Source of the DNA: Corella eumyota
Lineage: Eukaryota; Chordata; Ascidiacea; Phlebobranchia; Corellidae
DNA length: 64,000 nt
NCBI GenBank assembly: GCA_963082875.1
Contig: OY720098.1
Span: 17,236,001 to 17,300,000, forward strand
Direction: 5' to 3'
Position 1 is the first letter of the stretch. The number at the start of each line of letters is the position of its first letter. The notes under the pieces were generated by a model, which saw only the letters and a program-made list of their open reading frames with translations, had not been told where the DNA came from and did no database searches. The position numbers were made by a program, and so were the translations under genes. Below, piece by piece: positions 38,013 through 51,400 of the stretch.

Positions 38013-39412
38013 CTTTTTACATTTTTTCTTTTTTTGTCGTTGTTATGAAGCGTTAAAGTCGTGTAACGCATTCTTTATGGGCGGAAATGTGCTATGTTTT
38101 TACACGATACGCCGTTACACTTTTGCATAGTTTTGCTAACGAAATTAAGACAAAACTGGCAGTAAATTTAATAAAATTGCAGCATTATAGTATCATTTTC
38201 TACCTAAGTTAGGCAATCTTTTTCATACATATAGTTTCGTTAAAAAAATGCCATTTTTATTAAATAACAACTATGTCTAAATTTTATATCATTTGTAATG
38301 TTATAGCATGTGTTTTAAATTTAATTATCAGTTAAAAATAGGCCCAATTTTGGTACAAAAACAACTTTAGCATGCTGGCTTTGTTAATGCACGAAAAACT
38401 GTCTTTTATTAAAGTGTATTTGTGTGAAATGTTGTATATTATTACATTGGTGACAACTATTAAAGGTGTTTCCAAATAATTTTACGACACCTACACAAAA
38501 TTTTGGGTGTTTCCAGATAATTTTACGACACCTACACAAGATTTTTGTTACCGGGCAATTATATTTTATCTAACTAAACAAAAAAAAATTTACTTTTTTG
38601 ATTGCTTTAACTGCTGAAATGTACTTTTTATTCGACTACCTCTTAGTAGATATTCGAATAACGTTAGTCTATATCATTCATTTATTTTCTTATTATTATC
38701 AGTATTTTGTGTTTTTTTGTGTATGTTTTTACTGTAGGAAAATAATAATACTGTGTTATATAAAAGATAATTTAAAATATCAGGAACAAAATTATAAATT
38801 TAGAATAATATCAGTCTTAAAAATAAACCACTTTAGAAACTGAATTTAAAAAAAAAAAAAAATTAGAAAAAAAAAAAATTAGAAACTGAATTTTTTATAT
38901 AATTTTGCAAACCACAAACCATATTATTGTAACCCTTTTTTAGTATAACCTAAGATTGATATTTTGTATGTACATTATTGCTGTATTTCGTACCCGATTC
39001 TTTTGTGTTTAAATTTTTTCGCAAGTGTGACATTTTTATTATTTCGTCAGTTGATCAGCATAATATTTTCTTCCGTATAACAATAAACTGAATTTGTTGT
39101 CAATTTTGAAATTTTAGATTAAAATAATAAATATTATTAGATAGCTGGCATATTATACAATAATAATCAAGCAATAATTAAAAAATAGCCTAAAAATTAG
39201 ATAAAATATGTTTTAAAATAAAGTTTTTAAATATTAAAATTAGTTAAAATAAATTAAAAAATGAAGAATTAATAAAAAATTATAATTAATGCAAAAAATG
39301 TACGTAATTAATTATATATAGCTTAAAAAATATTGCTTGAAAGCATTATAATAATTTAAATTATATAAGAGCGTGATATTTAAATTACCACGTGCGTTTT
39401 GATTCGTGATTT
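38013..39412. other. Intergenic gap between convergent SBSPON and SGPL1
   Basis: Both genes end into this AT-rich stretch, so it holds two 3' UTRs and terminators. Besides the tandem repeat there is a duplicated A-tract with flanking AATTAGAAACTGAATTT near 38.83-38.90 kb. No further gene is seen. Confidence 0.5.
38465..38548. repeat. Two-copy tandem repeat downstream of SBSPON
   Basis: A unit of about 41 bases, containing TTTTACGACACCTACACAA, is repeated head to tail with only a few differences. It lies in the gap between the convergent SBSPON and SGPL1 genes. Confidence 0.85.
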
Positions 39413-42400
39413 TTAAACTTTGTAAATTTCGTCAAATAAATCGATAAGAAAAGTGTCGATTAAACCGTCATTAGGAACCAATGCTAACATCCCATAAGTT
39501 GCCGCAATACCTTCCTTTGTATTACTACCATGTACCTGCGGAAATAATAACACAAACTTTTAAAACTTTGAATTACAAAACCGTCACCTAAATTTTAGTG
39601 TACGTAATATCAACCTCGACTAATTTTAGGCCTTGGGTACGATTCCTGCTAAGAGTACTTACTGCTGTCGGGCCTATAAATCCAAAGTCAGATTAAAGCA
39701 ATGTTATAATAATAATAATATTCGAACATAAAAAAAACTTGTATTAGGCGGTAAAGTATGCCTTTCTACATTAATAATGTATTATATATATAAAAATAAA
39801 TATAAAAAATATGTTGCATAGGTTTTTAATAGCGTAATGTATGTTACACTGAAAAACTTATCGCCAAGTTATTAATCAGACATATTTATCTAAACCCGAC
39901 AACTTAAAATTGTTTTTCCGAATTAAAGATTTTTTTTATAAAATGTTGTCCTAAATTAGGCCATGTTTGGTAAATTTACGTAAGGTTAATTTCTAAAATA
40001 TTTTGTTATAAATAATATTACCTTCACGTGGTTGACAGCTTCTTCAAGGTCTTGTAGCCACTGGTCCGAACTTTTAATGTGACCTGGTAAAATCGTACAA
40101 TGAACACAATCAGGGTTTCGCTGAACTTCCATTTTCCAACCTAAAAATAATAAAAAATGAGTTGGAAACCCTGAAAAATGAAACAAATAATATAACGGAG
40201 TATAGAAATAAGTTTATAGGCTTAAATAATAGTAAAACTTATAATAAGAATACTTTTATACTAGTATGTTTTAAATAGATTGTCATTAATTTTAAAAATT
40301 TTTTTTTTTTTTTTAAGACAAAGTAAAAATCATAATCGATTTTTAAAACATATTTTATTTTTTTAAATTCCCAATTTATATCGTAAAAAATACAACAATG
40401 TAAATAATGACCATTTATTTTATTTTTTTAATAAATAAATTAAATAATTGAATAACATGCGCTTAAATCGAAATTTCGTAATCGTGTTCTTTAACAGGGA
40501 CGTCTTCACAACAAGGCAATTCAATAAGGAAATTAAACAAATGTATTAACCAGGTTCGCGCTTAAGACGACAAAATTACAAGTAATTGCAAATTTCCTGC
40601 GTAATGTTAGAGCGTCCAACAGAAAAACAAGGTGCTGTTTTTGCAATGCGTTTTAGATTATGTTAAAAATAAAGTGATTTCTTAGAAAATAAATAGGTAA
40701 AGTCGCAATTTATGCAGTCATGTTAAGAATAACATTGACAGTCTTGCGTATTTAAGTAAAAATTAAACATTTGGTGTTATTTTATCAAGCATATTTTTGG
40801 GATACTTACAATTTACTTACAAGCTAGTTAGCCTAAGTTTAATTTTATTAAGACAAAGTTGTTTTACGCGAATGCCTTTAAAAGATAATAGTAAAGTCAT
40901 ATAAAAACAATCATATACTAATGTATAAAAAAATTATTGTGCAGGCATTGTTCAGAGTTGAATTGTAAAAATATTTAGGTAAGAAGAGAAAGTATTAGAC
41001 GCATATGGCAACTTATATCCTGATATGTTTAATATTTCTGTTTAACCTAAGAGAAATTCGATCCAATGAAACAACAAAGAAACCGGGTTTGTAATTTTTG
41101 TAATTTATATTATATGTTAAACTACATTTCAATTTCAATTTTTTTTACTTTTTAGATAAATTGCTGTTGCTGTAGTAGTTTAAATGTCATTGTATACATT
41201 AGGCATACATTGCTAAAAAAATTATAAAATTTTTAATTCATATATCTCGTTTAGATAACGACATTACAAACAACGGCAAAGTATGGGTGGAATCAGTAAT
41301 GTTACAGAGTGTAGCCCATTGGAACATAGGCAAAGAAAATCACTTTTACACCGTTTTAGTGAAACCTAAATACCAGTAAGTGGATGGCAATTTACACATA
41401 ATAAACTAAACTTCACTCAAACCTATCGCTAAATTTATAAAAAAATAATATTCATAATAAGAAATCGACAGCGGTGTGGGGTGGTCAGAACACTTGGCCT
41501 CACTACATAAGGTTTTAAGTTCGATCCCCACTGTTTTTATGCCAATGAACATGATGAGCCAACGAGCAAATATATTCATTCTTAACTGCCATAAGTAACT
41601 CAAGACTGGGTCGGGGAAACTGATGTTACTCTATATTTAGGTCGTAAAATCGACTTTTCCGCATCAAAGATAAATAAAAAAAATTGTAATTTAAGTTTTT
41701 ATTTTTAACTTATTAAAGGAACACGTGGACGCAGGTCAGTAATTGTACAAACATAACCGTGATCTCATGTGACGTCACGCATGACCTCGAGTTTCCATTG
41801 GTCACATATCACGTGACAGTAGTTGTGGACAACGAAAAGTCCTATACCGTGGAGTTTTGCCCAGAACGAGAGAGTAAATTGTTATTCAATTGTTGTTATT
41901 TAAATGTTTTAAAAAACAAGATATTATTCATTCAAGAACAACTGTTGTGTTATTTAAATATGAATATATTTTGCTTTTAGCCACTTTTGTTCCGCCCATA
42001 TTCGATTCAAGAATATACAAGAAAACGATTTACATCACCCCAGTGTTGCCAATTAATTTTGGCGACGGAAGTCCGATCAATAAAGAAATGACAACCCTGA
42101 TTTACGAGGTAAATTTAAAACGCTTTTACTAAACAACTCTTCTAATATAATAATTAAATTGTAATAAACACCTTCTTTTACAAAATTAAAGCTTTTAGAA
42201 CTTAACTATATCGATTAACTCCTTTAAATATAGGTAAAATATTGGAATCCTAAAGAAAAAAAGCAAATTAATCTGAAAACTGTTTCAATGCACGACAGTG
42301 TCATCACTATAAAGGTATAAACACATAATAAATATTTAATATTCTTAAAAAACTAAAACATAAAATAAATATTGTTTTAAATAAGATAAATATTGTTTTT

Positions 42401-45400
42401 GAAGATCAAAGATCAGCAAAAAATGTGCTTTGCTATGCGGCTGCGAATGAAATTCGACTCGGCCCGCTCCAGCTCTTGGAGTAAACCAACTTGCTATGAC
42501 CCCACCTCTTCTCCACGACCAATCAAAACATATAAAACCGGTCACGTGGTCAAATTGGCTGTATTAAGTTTATCTGCTATAGTTGTTTTCTTATTGTTTA
42601 TTTATGGGACTTACAAAACTGTTAAGATGTGCAGATACGTTCATAAAGTTGGGCCTATACCAGAAAATCTAGTAAGTTAAATTTACTTTTAATGTTTTTG
42701 TAAAGGTTAAAAAAAATTAAAATTTGTCACAGTTAAAATGTAAAGTAGAGTAAAATGTTTAAATGTTTTCTTATACGGTAAACTCATTAAGAGAACATTA
42801 CGTGAAGAACTTGAATCGAAACCAACCAATAAGAAAACGAAGAGCAATGTAGAATGCGAAAGAGTCAACCTTCTAACACTCACAGTGACAACTAGCTTAA
42901 AAGGAAACAACAACTCGCAATTAGACACTTTTACCATGTCCGGTATGCAGCCAAAATGTTTATCTCATTTTACGCGTTTCCTTGAACGCATGTGACACTT
43001 CTTTTAACAGTAAACAGTACACATATGCAAAAATAGAAATAACGAAATTTTTACAAATATTGAAAAATCAAAAATTCTAGTTCTGATTTTAATTTTTTTA
43101 AAAGCAAAATATCCAAAATACAGAATTTGATGTGTTATATTTTGCCTTTGTAACAATAACTTGCTGAATTTGTAAAAAATCACTAGCAAACAACATACAT
43201 ATAATTAATATTAAAACCAAAATAAGGGCACTACTTATATCATATTCTAATTGTACCTCCTCCAAAAAAATGTATATTCGAAAATCTGTAAGCAACATAC
43301 AAGTTTAAAATATTTTAATTTTTAATTTTTGTATTACAGAAAACAACAGCAAAGTTTTGGAGACCTTTCTTGAATTTGATGAAGACTCAAATATGAGAAG
43401 GAAGCGAGTTAGAAGCATCAGCAAAGGATACTACAGTGAGTCCTCAGGATCAGAAGACAGTACATCACCTTCAAGGGAGGAATCAAATTTCTTCCCGCAT
43501 CCAAGAATTACTCCAGTATTTCAAGAAAACAGATACGTCGATCAAAATCATAGACTTGAAAAGACATCAGCTGACAACCTTAAACATCTTAAAAATTGCA
43601 GCAAATCTATTGGTATAGATGCTTCGCCAGACAAACAATCACTTTTATTTCAAGATAATAACCAGTGCACACTTACAGATACAGTTACTACATCAAACCA
43701 AGTGCCACAAGTTCAATATACCAACTGTATAGTATTCCATGATGCTATAATATCGAAAACTGACTGTAGCGAACAACTTGATAACAATCATAAAATGGAA
43801 TCTTTAAATGAAGTATCAGAAAGTGAAGAGAATACCAAAACAAAAGGCTACACAAATATGGTATCACAGCAACCGCAATTGCTAGACAATGATGTTGAGG
43901 AATTAGACTATGGTGGGCCCACATATTTACCCTACATGACAAACAAAGCTTATTCGTCTGATAGAAAAAGAAGCTTGCCTGATATATTACTCAATAAAAC
44001 CGTATAATACATAATGTGTATCTGTTGTAATAAACCTTTCAACACCAAATGATTTTTAACAAATTTATTTTATAAACTTTAAAGTATAATTAAACTTTTA
44101 TATAAAATGAACTTTATTACAATTGACAAAAATAATAAAAAAGCACAAACATTGACCAACTTGATTACGACTTGTAACATCTACAAAATGTGAACGTCGA
44201 TATTTTTATGACATTTTTTTGTAATAGGTACACTTCAAGTCATGTTCCACTAAAATTGCGCGAATAAATTTAGTTGCATAGAAAAAAAGTAGCATATTTA
44301 CATGCACAGTACAAAACAAACATATCTTAAAATCAACCGCTTGACATAGTGGCAGGACCAAGCTTGGTATCTTAGTTGTATTTAAACAAAACAAAATACT
44401 TAGTTATCTAAGCTAATTCTATGTTTATGATGTAAAATCAACACATATTTCATTCGAGTTAAATATTTATAAAATAAAACAGTCACGTAGCTCCACTGTT
44501 GTTTAACGCAAACGAGAAATTGCCAGAGTCGGGCGTAGAAACCGACATGACGTAGTCAGAACATTCTAGGTTACTGTCATTATCAATTTGAACAACCAAT
44601 GGCTTTTTATTCTCTTCAAGTTGAAAATTGTAAGCATCTGCGTGTTTTAAAGATATTGAAGATAGGTTAAGCTGGTTTTCCAGCATTTGTAACAGGTTTG
44701 ACGATTTGTTATTTGATTCCTTTTTTTGACCATTGAATAAAGTGACTTTTTCAACTTCACTGTATTGATCGGCGATTGTTTTTCCAAGTGATTTAGTCAT
44801 TACAGTATTCTAAAAAAAGGTAACTTAACAGTATTCTAAAAAAGGTTAACTTAAATTAGGCGATAAAAGATTTAATACACATGAGTATTTACTATTAACT
44901 TATATTTAAATTAGTTTTCCCAGAACCAAAAACAACATTAAAAAAGTTAAACCTAATAAAATTTCAAAAAAATGACGTCTAATAAACGTACCAACGATTG
45001 TGGAATAACTTTGTTGTCCTTTCCTTTAATATAAATAACAAATCTTCTTGTCAGCTTAAATAACCCAAGTAACAAACCAATAAAAAACACAAGACCAATG
45101 CAACCAAATATAGTCTTCAAGGTAATAGAACGGTGAATGCGTTTATCGCTTGCAGTAACTTGAGCTATAGTTATGTAATAAGGTTAGAATTACAAACGAA
45201 TTTAATAACGTACCCTACATAAAAAAATATAACTAAGGCAAAGCTAAAAATTGCAAAATATTATTTTTTTAAAATTTATAATAAATGAAAAGCTGCATAT
45301 TTTTAATATAAAAAGCACCATCAAACTAAGGTACTTCATCATATTAGGCCAGTAAAACATACATAAACCATTTAATTTAAGATCAAGCAATTAAGATGTA

Positions 45401-48400
45401 AAAATACCTAAAAATTTTAAATTTTACCTGGCATTGTTTTGTTTTTGCAGACAACATGTGACCATCCTTTAGAATCGAATGAAATGCTTGTAAATTTTAA
45501 GCGAACACAAATACCACGTGATCCTTGCATTGATATGTTCATTACGATTAAGTATGCAGGTTTTACCAAAGTCATTCTATCATTGTAATTATTAGATGTC
45601 TAAAATTAAAAAAATATATATATATATTAAAATAAAAGTTGTACAATTAATACTTTTTTATTCTTTACCCTAAAATTTATTTTACAAAATATAATCATTT
45701 AACATTAATACCAATTTAAAAAAATTGATTAAAATAACAAAAAATCTTAATTTTACCACATTCCAATATTCAATCTCCCATTGTAAATCCTCCCAACCTA
45801 AAACATCTGTCAACAACTCTCCAGACCACGTGACTCTAGGTGGTGTTGTTATGTTTATAGTCGCTCTGTCATCAACAATTTTAAGCGAAAAATTCGGCGT
45901 GCAGAGGAATCCTTAAAAAATATGTAAGTAAATAATATATATTTATTGTATATATCTTTATCTTCGATGTGGGAAAGTCGAATGTGCGACGTAAACATAG
46001 AGTAACATCAGTTACTGCAACCCAGTCTCAAGTTGCCTGTGGCAGTTAGGAATAACATAGATTATAATTGCCCGATAATTACGCTGCTGATTAAGTGCTG
46101 ACTCAGTAAATGTTTATACCATTTATAGCAACTTACTCAAGGGCGCTACAGCATGGGAGCAGTGGGGATTGAACCCACGACCTCGTGTGGTGCAGCAAGT
46201 GTTCTTACCACTACATCACGCTGCTGGCTATATATATTATATATATATATATATTTCATTATTTAGGAATTTTAAAAATTAATGCTCTTAAAGTTGCATT
46301 TTAAAATAGTAGGCTTATTATTTTGTTTGTTTGTTGTTTTAAAATACCTAAATAAACACACATTATAAAATTACTTACCATCAATATACATTATGAACTC
46401 TTTTATATTATCCTCCGAAATAGAATTAGCAGGAGTTGTATTGGTTTGGGCTGTTACCGCAAATTCGTAAGATAAAAACGGTGATAATTCAATATTAAGT
46501 TCGCAATAATTTTGCTGTATAAGACTACAGTTTGGGAATGGTAACCAACTGCAAAAAAATACAAAGGAATGTTAATATACCGCGTGAATAAATTTTTGTT
46601 TTAAATAAAATGCTAAATTAGAATTCAAAAACATTAAATTTTTTAAAAATTTTTTCACCCCATATTACTATCCTGGTCTACTTCTTCCCAGTAAAATACA
46701 GAATACAGGACAAATTCATTTCCGTATCTATCCGGAAGTTCGTCTGAAGTTCTCACGTTCATGGGAGAACTCCAGCGCATAACTGAGTTTAGATTGCAAG
46801 ACTCAAAAGTAATATTAGTTGGGTTCGTAAGGCCTGCAAAATTAATTTGTATAAAATAAATTATTCTTTAGAAAAAATGTAATGACAATTTTAGTTAATG
46901 CACTCATACCTGCTTTAATAGGTGTTCCAAAGCTTAAAATCAGAGCAGAGAAGATAAATATCCAAAGATTCATTTTCTTACAATTTCTTGTTAATTGTAC
47001 AAATTATAATTCAGTTTAAAATTCCACTTACTTTAATTGCAGCATTTACACACAGCAACAAACTGTTACTTTATATTTCCTTTCTGGAAGATGATATTTA
47101 TAGAAGTACTAATTATTGCTCATTAGGAATATGACTGTTTCTTTAACTAGCGCCTTTTTTATGTTTGTTTTTAAATTCTTCTAGAGAATCTGTTTTGGCA
47201 TCTGAACTTTTTAAGTTACTAGAAAACTAGGTAATTAATATGCATCAACTGTCATACAAAAGAGCAGAGTAATAAAGCATTTTCTTTGCTTTTGCAGCTG
47301 TAAATAGTAACACAGCTAAGACACCGTGTTTATCGTTAACAGAAATTGCAAACGAATCAACGGTTTCATTTTACAGCACTCGGCGACGTACGAACGGAAA
47401 CACAACCCGATGTAAACGCACAACGCTTAGACATATCAACATTAATCATTCTATTCCTTAAACCGCTATAACGTACATGTCATGGTATAGAGCTTACCAC
47501 TTGGCAAAGCCCTGTTTCCGAAAATTGTCAAAACCTTTTTAGTTTTAATCTGCGGTAACAAACACCAAATTTTCTGCACCTTATCCTTGATGCACTCGAC
47601 AGTTTAATACTTCCCTTTAAGATGTAGTACAACAAATAAATCACGTCAAAATTGCCAGTATAAGTGAGCAATACGCGTGACTCGCGTGTGTAGGTGTGTT
47701 AAGTATAATGTTACACATTATTGCAAGCCTACAAGCAACTACATTCAATTAGATCCTTGAATTTTTTGTTATTTTTAACAAATAATTTAAAAAAATTGAT
47801 TTCAGGAAAAAATGATTAATTTTTTTTAAAGTTTTATCTTTATCCTCTAGTGGGAAGACCGTCTTCACGACCCAAACATAGAGTAACAACCGTAACCCCG
47901 ACCTAGTCTCGAGTTGCCTTTAACAATTTGGAATATTATAGATTATAATTGTCCACTAAAAAGCATTGAGAATCGAACCCAGAACCGCATGTAGTGTAGC
48001 AAGTGTTCTGACTACTATACAGCGCTGCCAGTATTTTACTGAAAACTTTTCGATATTTTTATTTTTTACCTTTCTTTTCCATGACGTCGACGATGCTGAA
48101 AACACTCATTGATTTTTCAGTAGTGGCGAATGCAAAAGCAGACATGAGTGGATTTCCTAATATACAAAGCCCCTAAAAATAAGATACATTATGGAAAAAA
48201 ATGGTAAACTTCATTATAAAACAAATGCTAAAAAAATCTAAAAACTTCGAGGTTGGAATTTTTGGAGCAAAAAAAAATTATTTTTTCAAGATAAAAACTT
48301 GCAACAACCAAAATAAATTTTAAACCCGAGTTTAATAGCCACTTTTACCAATTCTTCAAAATCCAAAACCTAAAAATATTAACTTACATCAATGCTGTTG

Positions 48401-51400
48401 ATTTTGTTCATCATTTTCTCAGTAGTTTCCATTAATTTTTCAGCCATCTCAATATAACCATCTTGTCCCATCGACCTTAAAGCAACCCAGGCCGCCGCAA
48501 GATGACCTCCTAGAGTTATATTGCAAATAATAATATTTTAACAAATAGGATATATAGAGCCCTAATGAATCCGCTAACTAGTTTTGAATGTAAAATCCCA
48601 TAAAAAATGGATAAAAGGCTATAAGTTCTACGAAAACTGCTAAGAACCGTAAGGGACATGGTATTTTAGGATAAAGATATATAAAAAAGTACACAGCCAT
48701 GACCAGCAGCGTGGAGGAGTGGTCAGAACACTTGGTTTTGCTAGATGAGGTCCTGGGTTCTCTAAAAAAAGTGTCAAAAATATATATTACAAACTAACCT
48801 GGTCTGGAGCCAGCCATAGTTGGTGAGACATACAAACCACCAGACCACCCTGAATAACAATAAAACTGGTGTTTTCGGATCTCACTATTTCTGTAGCACA
48901 CCACACTAGCGCCTTTGGTGGCAAATCCATATTTGTGAAGATCGGCAGATATTGATGTCACTCCTGGAAGACGGAAATCCCATTTCTTGATCTTGTTTTT
49001 ACCCAATTTTTCCACCCTTTAATATAATGAAATTTTTAATTTTTTGTTGTAAAATATATTTTTAAACATTTTTTAGAAAGTATTAAATTTGAATACTACT
49101 GCTTTTATGTTCTTGTAAAAGTTTTTCTATAAAAAGGTCTAAATAATAAGCTTAAAAAAGCTTCTAAAGTTACTATTAAAACCCTTAAATGGACAAGATA
49201 GGTTAATTTTGGAACTGAGGAATTTACACTACAAACAAATTCATCAATAACGATTTTAATTTTGCGTTGCTGCTTAGTCGATTCAAATTAATAAATAAAA
49301 ATACCAACCAAGGTAACATAAATCCACCAAAGCAAGCATCAACGTGAAGGGGAAGTCTGTGTTTTACAGCTATCTTTGATATCTCTTCAACCTGGTCCAT
49401 AATTCCCTAAAGTAAATAAGATAAAATATACATAATATATATGTTGGGTTTGGTGACCATGCCATAACATACTTAAAATCTTTATGTAAACATTAATACT
49501 TTTGGCATGTTTTAAAATATTAAATTGATTTTGTCATTTTTTCCCGTCGCATTGTTGTAATATTAATTGTATATCATATTAATTATTTACTTTTATCAAT
49601 GTGTGAAAAACCAAAATAAAAAAAAATATATATATATAAACATGTACGAATAATACATATTATAAATTCTTTATTGTGTATATTTTCTGTTAAAGTAGTT
49701 AATATAATTTAACATAAATACTTATTTAATTAACTTCGTTTTAAATTATCTGTTCTAAAAATTAATCAATAACTAATGTACAGAATTTTTATATAATCAA
49801 ATCTTAGTTTTAAAATTTGCTTGGGCCTGTTTAGAACATTGGGTAGCCTATGGTTGTATAGGTATTAATACCATCTTAAATAACAATTAACAATTATGTA
49901 TTGATAAAATAATTTTGCTCACTTGTGGATAAGAAGGTGCAGATGCCAGAAGCAAGATTGTATTTTCATTAATTTCTCTTTTGTAGGCTTCAAGGTTGCA
50001 ATTAAAAGTCACAGGGTCAACTGGAACATGTTTTACTGTTAAGTTGAAGTAGCAAGCAGCTTTCTCGAATGCTGGATGTATTGTCATAGGAGCAACCTAA
50101 GATACATTTTTAACTCAATAATTGACAGCATAATGTATTGGCTATAACACTGGCTTCACTACATAAGGTCCTGAGTTTGATTCCATTCGCTTTTATGCTG
50201 CAACAATATAAACCTCTGCTAAAAAGCAGTAAATTATCATGCAATTATAACCAAAAATATCACAAACTGCCATAGCCATCTCGAAACTGGGTCAGAGGAA
50301 CTGATGTTACTTCATGTTTAAGTTGTAAAGTCAAATTTCCCAGATAAAGATCAATAATTATAAAAACACTTCATGAATTATAAAAAATCTGAAAATAAAC
50401 ATTTTGGGTAATGATTTGAGATTTTTATTGACATGCCCAAAATGTAGATAAATATATATGATAAATAAATATTTTCTGTAAAAAATCTTTAAAGACAAAA
50501 TCATGAATTATAAAATGCAGCCTGTAGGGTGCTTATCAATAATATAAAAAGACAATTTAAAAACTAAAATGCTAAAGATGATAATTTTACTTACTACATT
50601 TGGGTTTGTAATTTTTGGGGAAAGATATCTGGCTTGTTCTCTGTAAGTTTTCATTGCCATCAAAATACTCTCCGTACCACCAGATGTCACACTTCCTACC
50701 ACATTGCTGTCTCCATTTAACATATTTGCTGTCATGGCAACCACTTCATTCTCAAATTTTCTACAAATTTAAATTTTTTAACTAAAAAACCACAGAAATA
50801 TATAAACATAAAAATGGCAGGCATTGTGCAATTTTAATTTATATGATCCCTAACTGCCAAAGTCAACTCGAAACTGGGTTGGGGTAACTGATGTTACTCT
50901 ATGTTTAGGTCATGAAGTCGACCTTCCAACATTGAGAAAAAATCATCATAAAAATCTTAGAAAAAAACTAATTACAACCTTAAATTGGGAAACACAAGTG
51001 GATTTAAGGCATTGTCATGCATAAAATTCTCCAAATAAGCCTTTACTACATCGGCATGGTCTGGATTAACATTACCAGATGTTATTCTAGTGAACATACG
51101 AAATGCCTCTTTCTGAAAAGGCAAAATTAATTTTTTTAAATATGATATTTTTTTCTACCTGTCTACCTGTAGCAAATTGCAAATCATATTAAATATGTTT
51201 AGTAAAAAACAAGTTAAACACCTTAAATTTAAGGGTGTGTACTAAAGTATAAAAATATACAATAAATAATAATTTTTAACTAATAAACCTTAGGTAAAAT
51301 GTAATAAAATATAAATTTAAAATAAAAACTATAAATGGAAATAAAAATTAAATTTTAAAATCTAATTTAGTAAAGATAAAAAGGCTTAAAATATAGTTTC

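Noticed and set aside
39620-39690. SINE-like fragment near SGPL1 exon 11
   Set aside because: Only a short GGTACGATTCCTGCT match to box B; too little to call.
39413-40140. Separate small gene downstream of SBSPON
   Set aside because: The two exons encode the C-terminal end of S1P lyase and fit in phase onto the exon ending at 48070.
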